Source: JAGQYH01 sp041393015 (GTDB lineage Bacteria; Bacteroidota; Bacteroidia; Chitinophagales; JADIYW01). Taken from it: a stretch of DNA of 64,000 nt. Under the pieces are notes generated by a model. The model searched no databases. It saw only the letters and a list, made by a program, of their open reading frames with translations, and had not been told where the DNA came from. The DNA lies in the NCBI GenBank assembly GCA_041393015.1, contig JAWKKV010000013.1, positions 3,404 through 67,403 on the forward strand, written 5' to 3'. The position numbers and the translations under genes are program-made. Each line of letters opens with the position of its first letter. Position 1 is the stretch's first letter. Of the stretch, positions 42,890-52,574 are shown in pieces.

Positions 42890-42926
42890 CACTCGAAACT
42901 CTACATTTGAAACTTGAAACTCAGAA

Positions 42927-43700
42927 TTACTTAATCTCCCAAGCATCACCCCACAATCGCTGTCCACCATCCACATAAACGGTTTCTCCTGTGATAAAAG
43001 AAGCCATAGGACTAGCTAAGAAAACGGCCATCCAACCCACTTCTTCCATGGTGCCCATTCGTTTCATGGGAATTCTTTCGTAAATGGCTTTTAAAAACTG
43101 TTCTGGATATTGCTCTAATCCTGATGACTTGATAATACCCGGGGCAATAGCATTCACACGAATACCGTATGTAATCCATTCAATAGATAAAGACTTGGTA
43201 AGGTTATCGACGCCGGCTCTGGCAGCACCAGTATGCGCCATGCCTGGAAATCCTCTGTAAATTTCAGCGATTATATTAATGATGTTGCCTGATTTCTGAG
43301 GAATGAAAAATTTATTTGCCATCGTTTGCGTTACTAAAAATGTACCATTCAAGTTGTTGTTGATGACGGCTCGCCAACCGTTTGGTGTAATATCTTTTGC
43401 CGCAGAAGGAAACTGTCCTCCGGCATTGTTGATCAAGATGTCTAATGTCCCAAATTCTTTTTTAATTTCATCTGCCACTCTAGCACTTTCATCTTCTTCT
43501 CTTATATCTAAAGTAGTGCCATAGCAATTGCCAAATTCGCGTAATTCTGCGGAGGCTTTATCAATTCTTTCTTGCTTCCTAGAGGCAATCGCCACATTGG
43601 CGCCTAAATTCAAAAATTGCTTGGCCATTACATAGCCAATTCCACTTCCACCACCGGTAATAAATATATTTTTATCCTTAAATAAGTTAGGTTGAAACAT
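42927..43700 (-). CDS. short-chain dehydrogenase/reductase (2,4-dienoyl-CoA reductase-like)
   Basis: 257 aa. NIFITGGGSGIGYVMAKQFLNLGANVAIASRKQE, LINNAGGQFPS, and RAGVDNLTKSLSIEW carrying the catalytic Lys region altered: HTGAARAGVDNL, so the usual YxxxK is not obvious, as in peroxisomal dienoyl-CoA reductase relatives. The GGQFPS loop also fits that subgroup. ITGETVYVDGGQRLWG closes the fold. Likely works on enoyl-CoA in fatty-acid breakdown. Confidence 0.85.
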   Translation of the reverse strand: MFQPNLFKDKNIFITGGGSGIGYVMAKQFLNLGANVAIASRKQERIDKASAELREFGNCYGTTLDIREEDESARVADEIKKEFGTLDILINNAGGQFPSAAKDITPNGWRAVINNNLNGTFLVTQTMANKFFIPQKSGNIINIIAEIYRGFPGMAHTGAARAGVDNLTKSLSIEWITYGIRVNAIAPGIIKSSGLEQYPEQFLKAIYERIPMKRMGTMEEVGWMAVFLASPMASFITGETVYVDGGQRLWGDAWEIK

Positions 43701-43765
43701 GTTAATCTGATTTTGGCGGAAGATAGCGAAACTTTCTACTAAGAGAAAAAAAATGACTTAAAAAT

Positions 43766-44737
43766 CTACCAATCTAAAAAGGCTGCAGAATAAATTCTAC
43801 TCAAACCATTTTCATATTGATGTACATCAGATAGATATTCGTCAAAAGTTAAAGGGATGTTGTATGAATTAGCAGTTCTTCTTTCACTTGTAAAATAAAG
43901 CGTAGAAGTTTGTAAATCTACGAAAGGACAGTAATCTAAAGCTGTTGAATTGATGTTAGCGCCAAGGTTAATTGCTTTCGACCAATTTTTATTGGCATCT
44001 TGATAGCTGATATATAAATCAGCACTACCAAACCCATCAGGTCTATTGTAGCCGGAGAATAATATAAAACTTTCATCAGGAGCAACAAAGGCATTGAATT
44101 CATAGCCATCAGTGTTGATAGAATCGCTTAGAGAAATGGGTGTAGTATATTGTCCATCAATTAGTTGGCTCACATAAATATCTTCTTTCCCTTTTGAATC
44201 TTCTCTTTCAGCAGTAAAATATAAATTGCCGTTTAAAGCAATAGAAGGGTAAAATTCTTGTCCTTCTGTATTGATAGATTCGCCCATGTTTTTAGGTTCA
44301 GACCAAGCTGAAGCTAAATCCATTCTTTCTACCATCCAAATATCCATGTCTTTGGTTTTGGAAGAATCCGGATGAATCGGTCGATTGGAGGCAAAATAGA
44401 GCTTTAATCCATCTGCAGAAAGCGACGGTTCTAAATCATTATACAGACCTGAAAAACTGGCCATTTCTTTATTAACTTGTCCATCTGTATCAAAAATTCT
44501 GACAATAGCGGAAGTTTCCTTTTTGTAAGATTCAACTGTTATATAGACCTCGCTTTTATCATTGGTCATGGTTATATCTCTTACATTCGGTATCGTACCA
44601 AAAACTTCATAAAGTAATGCTTGTATTGAATAGTCTTTTATTGATTTTTCTTGAACTACTTCCTCAGTCTTAGTTTGGCAACTGATGAAAATTACAATTA
44701 AAACAAAAGTTAGTGTTGAGTTGATGATTTTTGACAT
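43766..44737 (-). CDS. lipoprotein with WD40-like (PD40/TolB-type) beta-propeller repeats
   Basis: 323 aa. The lipobox FISC near residue 20 indicates a lipoprotein. Four to five repeats of the PD40 type are visible: EPSLSADGLKLYFASNRP, FYPSIALNGNLYFTAERE, FNAFVAPDESFILFSGYNR and YCPFVDLQTSTLYFTSERR, each with the dipeptide just after the strand. Probably anchored at the outer membrane or periplasmic. Such proteins often sit beside OmpA modules, but none is encoded here. The ligand is unknown. Confidence 0.85.
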   Translation of the reverse strand: MSKIINSTLTFVLIVIFISCQTKTEEVVQEKSIKDYSIQALLYEVFGTIPNVRDITMTNDKSEVYITVESYKKETSAIVRIFDTDGQVNKEMASFSGLYNDLEPSLSADGLKLYFASNRPIHPDSSKTKDMDIWMVERMDLASAWSEPKNMGESINTEGQEFYPSIALNGNLYFTAEREDSKGKEDIYVSQLIDGQYTTPISLSDSINTDGYEFNAFVAPDESFILFSGYNRPDGFGSADLYISYQDANKNWSKAINLGANINSTALDYCPFVDLQTSTLYFTSERRTANSYNIPLTFDEYLSDVHQYENGLSRIYSAAFLDW

Positions 44738-44846
44738 GACACAGTTTCTTATCAGGATTAAGACGCATATTAGATATAATTACATAAAAGAAATAGAATA
44801 CAGCAGAAAATCTATGGTAGGATGTCTAGCATCTTAGATCTATAAC

Positions 44847-45581
44847 CTAATTCTCAAACACCTGCGGAGGCAATTCGTCAGGATCTTTATAGGTGCCACC
44901 AATTCTATCCCAAAAGGTAAAAAATTGTCCAAAATTATAATTGTTATACCAATGGTGTGCCGTATGATGATCGGTGTAATTAATCACCTTCCAATTGATG
45001 AAACTTACTCTATCATGGATCATCACTGCCCAAACCGTTACAAATGTTAGAAATCCCAAATAAACATATATATGTACAGGAAACAAAAACATGCATAAAT
45101 GATGAGGCAAAGCTTGGGCAAAACTATCTACCGGATGAAAAGCTACAGAGGCCCATGGGGTTGGCAATCTGAATTGATGATGATAGTAATGCAAATGCTT
45201 ATAAGGCTTTTTCCAATGCAACCATCTGTGCGTCCAATAGATAGAAGTTTCTGTAACAAATAGGTAAAGAAAAATACTGATAATTAACCAACCGATACCA
45301 TAATCACCAACATTATAGTAAATCTTAGTTTTATCTTTCAACATTAGTAAATGCAATGGGGCCACTACAATAGCATTACCTACTAAAGATATGATTGCCC
45401 ATTTAATGGATGCCTTAATCTTTTCTGGTTTTTTCTTGTATTTAGGATGGTATTTGTCTTTCTTTTTAACGAAGAAAAAGTAATAGCTTAAACCTGATAA
45501 AATAAAATAAAGCAAAAGTCCATTAACAATAATGAACAAGAACATCATGGGTAAATTATGAAAAGCTTCCGGTAAAAACAT
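44847..45581 (-). CDS. sterol desaturase family (fatty acid hydroxylase superfamily) membrane protein
   Basis: 244 aa with four hydrophobic helices. The di-iron histidine boxes are HRWLHW, HLHYYHHQF and HHTAHHWYNNYNFG. This superfamily hydroxylates or desaturates lipids using oxygen at the membrane. The exact substrate (carotenoid, fatty acid, sphingoid or sterol) cannot be told from sequence. Confidence 0.9.
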   Translation of the reverse strand: MFLPEAFHNLPMMFLFIIVNGLLLYFILSGLSYYFFFVKKKDKYHPKYKKKPEKIKASIKWAIISLVGNAIVVAPLHLLMLKDKTKIYYNVGDYGIGWLIISIFLYLFVTETSIYWTHRWLHWKKPYKHLHYYHHQFRLPTPWASVAFHPVDSFAQALPHHLCMFLFPVHIYVYLGFLTFVTVWAVMIHDRVSFINWKVINYTDHHTAHHWYNNYNFGQFFTFWDRIGGTYKDPDELPPQVFEN

Positions 45582-45980
45582 TAAAGAAATGGTTTAAGAT
45601 TACACTTCGAATGCTTGAAAATAAGTAAATATTTTTAATTACTTGTAAACGGTGAGATGAATTGAATTTCAATACCTTAGACAAAGATGAAGGTTAAACC
45701 TTTTGTAAAAGGTGAATAGAAAAAAAATGGACACAAATTCCACAAATTCTCACTTATATTAATGTTGATTTACTCTGCTTACTTTTTTTGAGTTTAGAAT
45801 TTTACCGATTAAATTGCCGCTTTTGGCGGCAAAATCCATGTAATTATTTTTAAACCAATATAAACACTGAAACAAAAGGAATTAACAATTTTAGATTGTA
45901 AATAAATGCGGAGGAATAACGTGATTTATAATACAAATTTGCGAAATCCGTGTCAAAAAAAATATTAACACACCTAATTG
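45582..45980. other. intergenic region holding a MITE-like element
   Basis: 399 bp between the hydroxylase start and the helicase stop. Contains the inverted-repeat element 45730-45954 with an internal hairpin; otherwise featureless. Confidence 0.5.
45730..45954. repeat. MITE-like intergenic element with 19-bp imperfect terminal inverted repeats
   Basis: 225 bp. The left end GACACAAATTCCACAAATT and the complement of the right end, GACACGGATTTCGCAAATT, agree at 15 of 19 positions. An internal GCCGC-tttt-GGCGGC hairpin is near 45815. It is similar in length and ends to 41092-41309. Confidence 0.52.
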
Positions 45981-47720
45981 TTACTCTAAAAATGCAACCC
46001 CTAATCTGATGTCGTCCCAACTTAATTTTCCTTTAAAGTGATCAAAAAGTGGTTTGATTTTTATATCGCCTTTTTCGGAAAAATAAAATTCTTTCATGTC
46101 AACCGATAGCTTTTCGTGAGCTTTGAGTAGTTTCTTCATTATAGAAGCATCGGGTCTAAATCGCTCTATATCAGTATTGGGAAAGTCCTTGTTAATACGG
46201 GCAAGATGTCCAGCAATAGTGCCTATGGTTAATCCTCTCGCTTCTGCAATAGCTTCCAAATCTAAGCCTTGCTCAATCAAAATTTTGGTTTGCTCATAAG
46301 TACTTACTTTCTTTTCCTTTGCAGTCTTGCCTTTACTTTTTTTTTGAAGTTTGGCTTCATTTAATTTGATAGCGGCTTGATTAATTGTACCGCCTGCTCT
46401 TAAAATGAATTTACTGTATTCATCCTCTAACTCTGCGATACTATATTTTAAATCAGCTTCATTACTCAATTCTTGAAATCGAAGATCTGCTTTTAAGGCA
46501 AGCGGGTCAACTTCTAAGGCAATATCATTGAAGTCTGTAAGTTTTAAACCATCCATGTCTTTTAGCCTCGATAAGGCCACATATCCTTGTCCTCTTTCAA
46601 AAGTTTTGCCTAAATCAATTTCTGCTGCATCTAAGGTCATTCCTTGACTTTTATGCACCGTTATCGCCCAGCCCAAACGCAATGGTAATTGGGTTAAACT
46701 AACCAATGAAGTGCCTTTCTCATTATCAATCGACCACTTTTCGGCATATACGTGTATAATATCACCTTGAATCGTTTTTACAACGGGCACAATCTTATTT
46801 TCACCATCAATATCTTCTTCCTTAAAATCGATTACTTTACCAATCGTTCCATTCATAAATCCGGCTTCGTAATTGTTTTTAACAAACATCACTTTGGCCC
46901 CTAATTTCAATGTAAGTACTTCTGGTGCTAAGACAGACTTCACCAACATATCAGCCATTTTTTCATTGCCTTTTGTTTCGGCTTTAAATTCAAACGGATC
47001 ACCTTCTAAAGAGGCTAGAAATTCTTCATTCACTTGATCAACATCAAAATTATGACTGAATAATCGGGTAGGAGCGTTATCGTTTAAAATGGTATGTTTT
47101 GCTTCATATAATATAGACAAACTGTTTTTACTTACGCTGCCGGATCTTATCTCATTTAAAATTTGATTGAGATCATTTTCTGTTTGCCTAAATTGTTCAG
47201 TTAAATAACAAACGGTAAAGTTGGCTTGCACCCAAGCCGGCGCCATAAAAGCAAACTTATCTCTATTACTTTCTTCAGTTTTTGAAACAGGAGGAAGTTG
47301 GAAAAAATCTCCTGATAAAATCACCTGTATACCGCCAAATGGTTCGTAATTGCCTTTAAAATGCTGTAAAACTTTATTGACCATTTCTAACTGACGCTTA
47401 TGCAGCATAGAAATTTCATCTAAAATCAATACTTCAACAGTTGTCAACTTTTTAAAAAGATATTGCTTGTCCATCAATTTTTTAAGATCAGAAGAAGATA
47501 AGCTATCTTTTATGCCGATACCAGCCCATGAGTGGATGGTTTGACCATTCATGTGCGTAGCGGCAATACCTGTAGAAGCAGTAATGGCAACCGGTACTTT
47601 TCTCGCTTTTAAATAATCGATATATTGGTTTAAAACATAGGTTTTTCCAGCGCCGGCAGAACCGGTTAGAAATACATTTTTACCAGATTTTAGTATTGAA
47701 AGTGCTTTTTCTTGCTTCAT
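45981..47720 (-). CDS. PIF1-like helicase with C-terminal helix-turn-helix domain
   Basis: 579 aa. Superfamily-1B helicase: Walker A NVFLTGSAGAGKTYVLNQY, Walker B VLILDEISMLHKRQLEMV, LSGDFFQLPPV, FRQTENDLNQILNEIR, and near the end WAITVHKSQGMTLDAAEIDL with GQGYVALSRL. The C-terminal 150 residues contain a basic linker (KLQKKSKGKTAKEKK) and a helix-turn-helix HTH_40-like segment TKILIEQGLDLEAIAEARGL also known from RecQ-type helicases. Likely unwinds structured DNA. The TAnnTTTG element at 47731-47738 gives a very short leader. Confidence 0.9.
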   Translation of the reverse strand: MKQEKALSILKSGKNVFLTGSAGAGKTYVLNQYIDYLKARKVPVAITASTGIAATHMNGQTIHSWAGIGIKDSLSSSDLKKLMDKQYLFKKLTTVEVLILDEISMLHKRQLEMVNKVLQHFKGNYEPFGGIQVILSGDFFQLPPVSKTEESNRDKFAFMAPAWVQANFTVCYLTEQFRQTENDLNQILNEIRSGSVSKNSLSILYEAKHTILNDNAPTRLFSHNFDVDQVNEEFLASLEGDPFEFKAETKGNEKMADMLVKSVLAPEVLTLKLGAKVMFVKNNYEAGFMNGTIGKVIDFKEEDIDGENKIVPVVKTIQGDIIHVYAEKWSIDNEKGTSLVSLTQLPLRLGWAITVHKSQGMTLDAAEIDLGKTFERGQGYVALSRLKDMDGLKLTDFNDIALEVDPLALKADLRFQELSNEADLKYSIAELEDEYSKFILRAGGTINQAAIKLNEAKLQKKSKGKTAKEKKVSTYEQTKILIEQGLDLEAIAEARGLTIGTIAGHLARINKDFPNTDIERFRPDASIMKKLLKAHEKLSVDMKEFYFSEKGDIKIKPLFDHFKGKLSWDDIRLGVAFLE

Positions 47721-47730
47721 TTATCAAACT

Positions 47731-47738
47731 CAAAATTA
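47731..47738 (-). promoter_or_regulatory. putative promoter -7 element TAATTTTG of the helicase gene
   Basis: TAnnTTTG on the minus strand, 10 bp upstream of the ATG. Confidence 0.42.
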
Positions 47739-47934
47739 GTAGAATAACTTATTTATAGAGTATTAAAAACATCAAATTCCATAATAACTCGAAAAAAATA
47801 AAAATTCTAATGTGCATTTAAGATGTAATTTTTTTTTAATTAGGAAAAGTGATACGGACGCTATAGCTATGTTTTAGAATAGTAAAATTATTAGTGATAG
47901 AAGCTTTACTTTGTTGCATAACAATCAGCATTTA

Positions 47935-47964
47935 TAACATATATTAAAACTGTAAAATATGTTA
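47935..47964. promoter_or_regulatory. inverted repeat TAACATAT / ATATGTTA
   Basis: 8-bp arms separated by 14 bp in the 308-bp divergent gap upstream of the secreted sphingomyelinase-like gene. It could be an operator. The rest of the gap is AT-rich with nothing else recognised. Confidence 0.35.
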
Positions 47965-48028
47965 ATGAAATAACCACTTTGAAGCCTTATTTTCGTGGTG
48001 TTCAATTTTTAACCACACTGAATTTGTT

Positions 48029-51000
48029 ATGAAAAAACTTATATTATTATCAACGATGGTGTTGATTCAAATGACCATCTATGCTCAAAAAACTTACGTT
48101 TATTTTCAAAATAGCACCTCTTTAGATTTTAGTGTTTCTAGCACACAAACCGGCACACATACTATGGAATCAAGCGAGTGGTGGTCAAGCACTACTACCA
48201 TTAATGCTTGGCAAAATGAAACCAATGTTCTTTGGACCAACAGAGATGCAGGTATTCATTGGGGAGATGATTTTTATTTAACAACCACATTAACCAGTGG
48301 ATCAACCTCTATCGATCTAAAATTAAAATTACAGGGTGATTTTATTGGTAGTACCATTTGGTGTGCTGCTGCAGGGCCGGGTTTTAGTCATGGATGGTCG
48401 AGTGATAATAATTTTCATTCTCAAATATTTTCTATTAGTGGAAAGCAATATGAGATCAAATATACATTCTATTTTACCGGTGGATATGATGATATTTTAT
48501 ATACAATTCATGAATTTGATGCCTTTTCAGCTAATGCAGCAGAATTAAATGATCCAAATATTATGAATGTTTTAGCGTATAATACGTATATGTTATCCGT
48601 TCCCATTGCTTTGTCAGATCAAGGTACAAGAGCGCAACACATTGATGAGGCGGTACATGATTTGGATGCCATTTTAATTCAAGAAGTATTTGATAATAGT
48701 GCAAGAGCAACTTTGTTAGCTCAATTGGCTCCTGAATATCCTTATCAAACAGATGTGGTTGATTTACCAAATATATATGAGGATGGAGGTGTAATGATTG
48801 TAAGTCGCTGGCCAATTGAATATACAGCACAAATGGTGTTTAATAATTGTTTAGATGCTGATTGTCTTTCTAACAAAGGGGTGATGTATGCTCGAATTAA
48901 TAAATTGGGAAAGAAATACCATTTATTCAGTACACACCAGAATGCTCAACAAGTCGCTGGTGATGCCGCTTTTGTAAATGTGCGGAATCTACAAATGCAG
49001 CAATTCAATGCTTTTATTGATGCTCAAAATATTCCTGTTGATGAAGCAGTGATATTTGGAGGGGATATGAACGTTGATAAACATGCAAATTTTCTGAATG
49101 AGTACAATAATATGTTTACCATTTTTAATGCTACAGAACCCACTTACATTGGTCACCCTAATACTTGGGATAAGTATGCCAATCATTATGTAGATTTAGG
49201 AAGTGTTGCACCTGAATATTTAGATTATGTATTAGCGGATAATGATTATTTAGTCCCTGATGAACAAAGCAATAGTGTTTGGGTTTTAAGATCTAATCAT
49301 GACGATATGTGGAATATACATGATCTTTCTGATCATTTTGGCGTATTGGGTAGATTTGTTTATACCTATCCAGTGAATGCTTGTGATACCACTACTATTA
49401 GTATAGCTTCAAATGTTTCAGACGAAACGGCACCAAATGCAAATGATGGCAGTATTGATATAACAGTTAGTGGCGGAACTGCAGCATATTCCTATAGTTG
49501 GTCAAATGGTAGCACAACGGAAGATATTAGTGGATTAGCCCCCGGGAATTATAGTGTTACCGTAACGGATGCGAATGGTTGTATTGAAAACACTTCAGTA
49601 AATGTAGCTGCCGGAGTTGATCCATGTGCGACAACAACTATTTCGATTTCTAGTACGACTATTGATGAAAGTGGTGTTGGGGCAAATGATGGAAGTATTG
49701 ATATTACTGTAAGTGGTGGAGCGGCGGCTTATTCATATAATTGGTCGAATGGAAGCACCACAGAAGATATTTCGGGATTAACTGCTGGTGTATATGATGT
49801 AACCGTTACTGATGCGAATGGCTGCCTTGAAACAGCTTCGGTAACCATCTCTACAGTTCCAAGTTGTAATCCTGCTACAACTAATTTTTCTTCAAGCACT
49901 TTAACACATAGTGGAAATGGTTCATCATCCGTTACTGCAAGTTTCGATGCAGGAAGTCAAGATGTTTCTTTTAATATCTTGGAAATAGATCAAAAATTAG
50001 GTGGAAAAACCAATAGGAGATATATTGAATTAGTAACCGTTACCTATGTTGATGGAGCTGGTAACACACAAACTTATGGCAGTTTTAGCGGAGCAAACAT
50101 GGCAACTGCTAATGTTTCAATAGCTGGAGTTGTTCAATCTATATCAATTCAATTGGAAGATGTTTATAGTGGTAATACCAATTCTACAATGACAATTTCT
50201 TTATCAAGTATAGATTATTGTGGTGCACCAGCTTGTGCTGATGCAGATAACGATGGAGTTTGTGATATAGATGATGTTTGTCCCGGATTTGATGATACAC
50301 TTATAGGAACAGCTTGTAATGATGGTGATGATTGCACAGAAAATGATGTGTACACTTCAAATTGTAATTGTGTAGGAACTTATACAGACTCAGATAGTGA
50401 TGGTGTTTGTGATGCCAATGATGTTTGCCCTGGCGGAGATGATCTTGTTGATGCAAATAACAACGGTATTCCTGATTTTTGTGATAGTGGAAACTGTACA
50501 ACTGTAACCAATCCTTTCAACAATAATCCATTAACACACTCTGGTAATGGATCAAATTCAACTACACTTAATCTCCCTAATGGTAGTATCGATGTGGAAT
50601 TTATAGTTAGCAATATTGGCGCAGTATTAAGTGGAAAAGGGAATAAGCGTTACATTGAAAGTGTTACAATAACGTATGTTGATGGAGGCGGTAATACACA
50701 ACCTTACGGAACATTTGAGAATGCCGGAACAGTTAATGTGACTATTGCTGGAGCAGTTCAATCTGTTACGGTTTCATTATCAGATGCTTATGATGGAAAT
50801 TCATCACAATTGATGAGTGTTAATTTGAGCGATGTAACTTCTTGTAGCACGCCTTCAAGCAGAGTAGCTAAAGTTGATGCTTTAGAGAAAGAAATCTCTA
50901 TATACCCTAATCCGGCATCAAGTACACTATTTATTAAATATAGCCATGTAGAAGAAGGTATTGCTATAGTAAATATTTACGCTTTAAATGGACAACAGGT

Positions 51001-51130
51001 TTATAGTAAGTCAATTGATCTTCAAGAAAATATGCAAATCGATGTTTCAGATTTAGAAGGAGGCATTTATGTTATTCAGATTACAAATGAAAATGGAGAT
51101 ATGCAGGCGCTTAAGTTTGTCAAACAATAA
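48029..51130 (+). CDS. secreted sphingomyelinase-like phosphodiesterase with SprB repeats and T9SS sorting domain
   Basis: 1033 aa. Signal peptide 1-19. Residues 20-165 are a Trp/Thr-rich beta domain that I cannot name. Residues 178-445 are an endonuclease/exonuclease/phosphatase-fold domain close to bacterial sphingomyelinase C: NVLAYNTYM, IQEVFDNSA (E219), GGVMIVSRWPI, FSTHQNA (H303), GGDMNV (D346, N348) and DLSDHFGVLG (D435, H436). Two SprB-type repeats of about 80 residues (ANDGSIDITVSGG.AAYSY.WSNGSTTEDISGL) follow, then two beta modules flanking Asp-rich thrombospondin-3-like repeats (DNDGVCDIDDVCPG), and a type-A T9SS sorting domain starting ISIYPNPASS. Surface-attached or released lipid hydrolase. 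The substrate could be another phospholipid. Confidence 0.87.
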   Translation: MKKLILLSTMVLIQMTIYAQKTYVYFQNSTSLDFSVSSTQTGTHTMESSEWWSSTTTINAWQNETNVLWTNRDAGIHWGDDFYLTTTLTSGSTSIDLKLKLQGDFIGSTIWCAAAGPGFSHGWSSDNNFHSQIFSISGKQYEIKYTFYFTGGYDDILYTIHEFDAFSANAAELNDPNIMNVLAYNTYMLSVPIALSDQGTRAQHIDEAVHDLDAILIQEVFDNSARATLLAQLAPEYPYQTDVVDLPNIYEDGGVMIVSRWPIEYTAQMVFNNCLDADCLSNKGVMYARINKLGKKYHLFSTHQNAQQVAGDAAFVNVRNLQMQQFNAFIDAQNIPVDEAVIFGGDMNVDKHANFLNEYNNMFTIFNATEPTYIGHPNTWDKYANHYVDLGSVAPEYLDYVLADNDYLVPDEQSNSVWVLRSNHDDMWNIHDLSDHFGVLGRFVYTYPVNACDTTTISIASNVSDETAPNANDGSIDITVSGGTAAYSYSWSNGSTTEDISGLAPGNYSVTVTDANGCIENTSVNVAAGVDPCATTTISISSTTIDESGVGANDGSIDITVSGGAAAYSYNWSNGSTTEDISGLTAGVYDVTVTDANGCLETASVTISTVPSCNPATTNFSSSTLTHSGNGSSSVTASFDAGSQDVSFNILEIDQKLGGKTNRRYIELVTVTYVDGAGNTQTYGSFSGANMATANVSIAGVVQSISIQLEDVYSGNTNSTMTISLSSIDYCGAPACADADNDGVCDIDDVCPGFDDTLIGTACNDGDDCTENDVYTSNCNCVGTYTDSDSDGVCDANDVCPGGDDLVDANNNGIPDFCDSGNCTTVTNPFNNNPLTHSGNGSNSTTLNLPNGSIDVEFIVSNIGAVLSGKGNKRYIESVTITYVDGGGNTQPYGTFENAGTVNVTIAGAVQSVTVSLSDAYDGNSSQLMSVNLSDVTSCSTPSSRVAKVDALEKEISIYPNPASSTLFIKYSHVEEGIAIVNIYALNGQQVYSKSIDLQENMQIDVSDLEGGIYVIQITNENGDMQALKFVKQ

Positions 51131-51165
51131 CAGTAAGGAGCTTAAACGAAGCAGCACTTAAATTT

Positions 51166-51202
51166 AAAATCCCATTCTAGACTAAATCTAGAATGGGATT
51201 TT
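51166..51202. terminator. bidirectional Rho-independent terminator
   Basis: Perfect 16-bp stem (aaaatcccattctaga / tctagaatgggatttt) with a 5-nt loop, T-rich on both strands. It separates the convergent sphingomyelinase-like and DUF445 genes. Confidence 0.9.
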
Positions 51203-51225
51203 TCTTTATAATATGAGTTGTCACT

Positions 51226-51858
51226 TTATAACTGCCCAGTCCATAATCCCAATAAAACTTGTAAACAGCCAATAAAAAATCCTAAAACGGCTCCAATCAA
51301 TTCTATAAATTTGAACTCTCTTGATGTAATAGTTAAAATCAATTGTTCTAATTTATCATCAGAAAAATTATTAATCTTCTTTTCAACCATATCCAAGATG
51401 TCAATTTTTTCCTCTAATTTATCGACGTATTTATCAATTAGTTTTGGTAGGGTAGACTCAACATCATTGGTAACCGATTTATGAATCCGTTGAATAAAAC
51501 CTTCAGGGATAACTACTTGTTGGAATTTTGTTTTGTGAAGTCGTTCCCTGATCATGGTTTCAACATGAATAGAAACTTGTTCTGCCATTTGATGCATAGA
51601 TTCCGGATCTTCCAATTTCTTTTTAATATCATCAAAAGAAAGAAGATCGCGTTGCACCACATTACCTAAATTTTTGGCCAACTTATGCTTGTTTTTAGGA
51701 AATATACCATGCAAGGTAAAAAGTCCAAAATTAATGGGTTTTTTAGGTCTGAATAATAACTTTATAGCAAGGTAATTGGTTACCCAACCGATTATTAATC
51801 CTACTACAGGAGGAAGAACCCATTGCAACCATGAAAGTGATACTGATGCTAAAATCAA
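51226..51858 (-). CDS. DUF445 family membrane protein
   Basis: 210 aa, N- and C-terminal hydrophobic helices. VLPPVVGLIIGWVTNYLAIKLLFRPKKP followed by FTLHGIFPKNKHKLAKNLGNVVQRDLLSFDDI is diagnostic for DUF445/YheB-like proteins. The C-terminal helix (IELIGAVLGFFIGCLQVLLGLW) anchors the other end. The function is unknown. Confidence 0.88.
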   Translation of the reverse strand: MILASVSLSWLQWVLPPVVGLIIGWVTNYLAIKLLFRPKKPINFGLFTLHGIFPKNKHKLAKNLGNVVQRDLLSFDDIKKKLEDPESMHQMAEQVSIHVETMIRERLHKTKFQQVVIPEGFIQRIHKSVTNDVESTLPKLIDKYVDKLEEKIDILDMVEKKINNFSDDKLEQLILTITSREFKFIELIGAVLGFFIGCLQVLLGLWTGQL

Positions 51859-51922
51859 ACTGTTATTTTTAATTAATCAATACATATCTAACTAAGAAGC
51901 AGATACAATTAGTTCACCTTAA

Positions 51923-52561
51923 TTAGGTGCGGCCCCAATTTGCAGGGTCTTGACGCCACAAATTTAATACATCTTCATGTTCCGGTAAGATATATCCGTT
52001 TTTTATCGCAACGCTAATAAGCGTTTTATAATTTGATAAAGTGAAAAATGGCACTTTACTTTTTTCAAAGTTATCATTAGCGGTTTGAAAACCATACGTA
52101 AAAAGTGCAATTAGGCCCACTACTTCGGTATTGGTTTCTCTTCTAATGGCATCTACCGCTTGCAAACTGCTTTTCCCTGAAGAAATAAGATCTTCTATCA
52201 TTACCACTCTTTGTCCATCTTCTACATGTCCTTCCACACTTTTTTGCATACCATGTCCTTTCGGAGCACTTCTTACATATATAAATGGTTTTTGAAGTTG
52301 ATCAGCTACTAATGCACCAACAGCAATACCTCCGGTCGCTACACCGGCAATTACGTCAACCTCTTTAAACTTTTCTTCTAACGTGCTTGTTAAACTATCT
52401 CGAACAAAATTTCGTATATCAGGATAGGATAAAATTTGCCTATTATCACAGTAAACAGGCGATAACCAGCCGGAAGCCCATGTAAAAGGTTTTTGTACGC
52501 TAAGTTGAATTGCTTTTATTTGTAGTAAATATTTCGCTAGTTGTTCTGATATTGCATCCAT
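51923..52561 (-). CDS. pyrE: orotate phosphoribosyltransferase
   Basis: 212 aa from the ATG at 52561; the longer frame runs antisense through the divergent Nudix gene and adds no family sequence. Catalyses orotate + PRPP to OMP. Seen: FTWASGWLSPVYCDNR, VIAGVATGGIAVGALVAD, FIYVRSAPKGHG (catalytic loop Lys), and the PRPP motif VVMIEDLISSGKSS. Normal length. Confidence 0.95.
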   Translation of the reverse strand: MDAISEQLAKYLLQIKAIQLSVQKPFTWASGWLSPVYCDNRQILSYPDIRNFVRDSLTSTLEEKFKEVDVIAGVATGGIAVGALVADQLQKPFIYVRSAPKGHGMQKSVEGHVEDGQRVVMIEDLISSGKSSLQAVDAIRRETNTEVVGLIALFTYGFQTANDNFEKSKVPFFTLSNYKTLISVAIKNGYILPEHEDVLNLWRQDPANWGRT

Positions 52562-52574
52562 AAGTTTAAAAACT

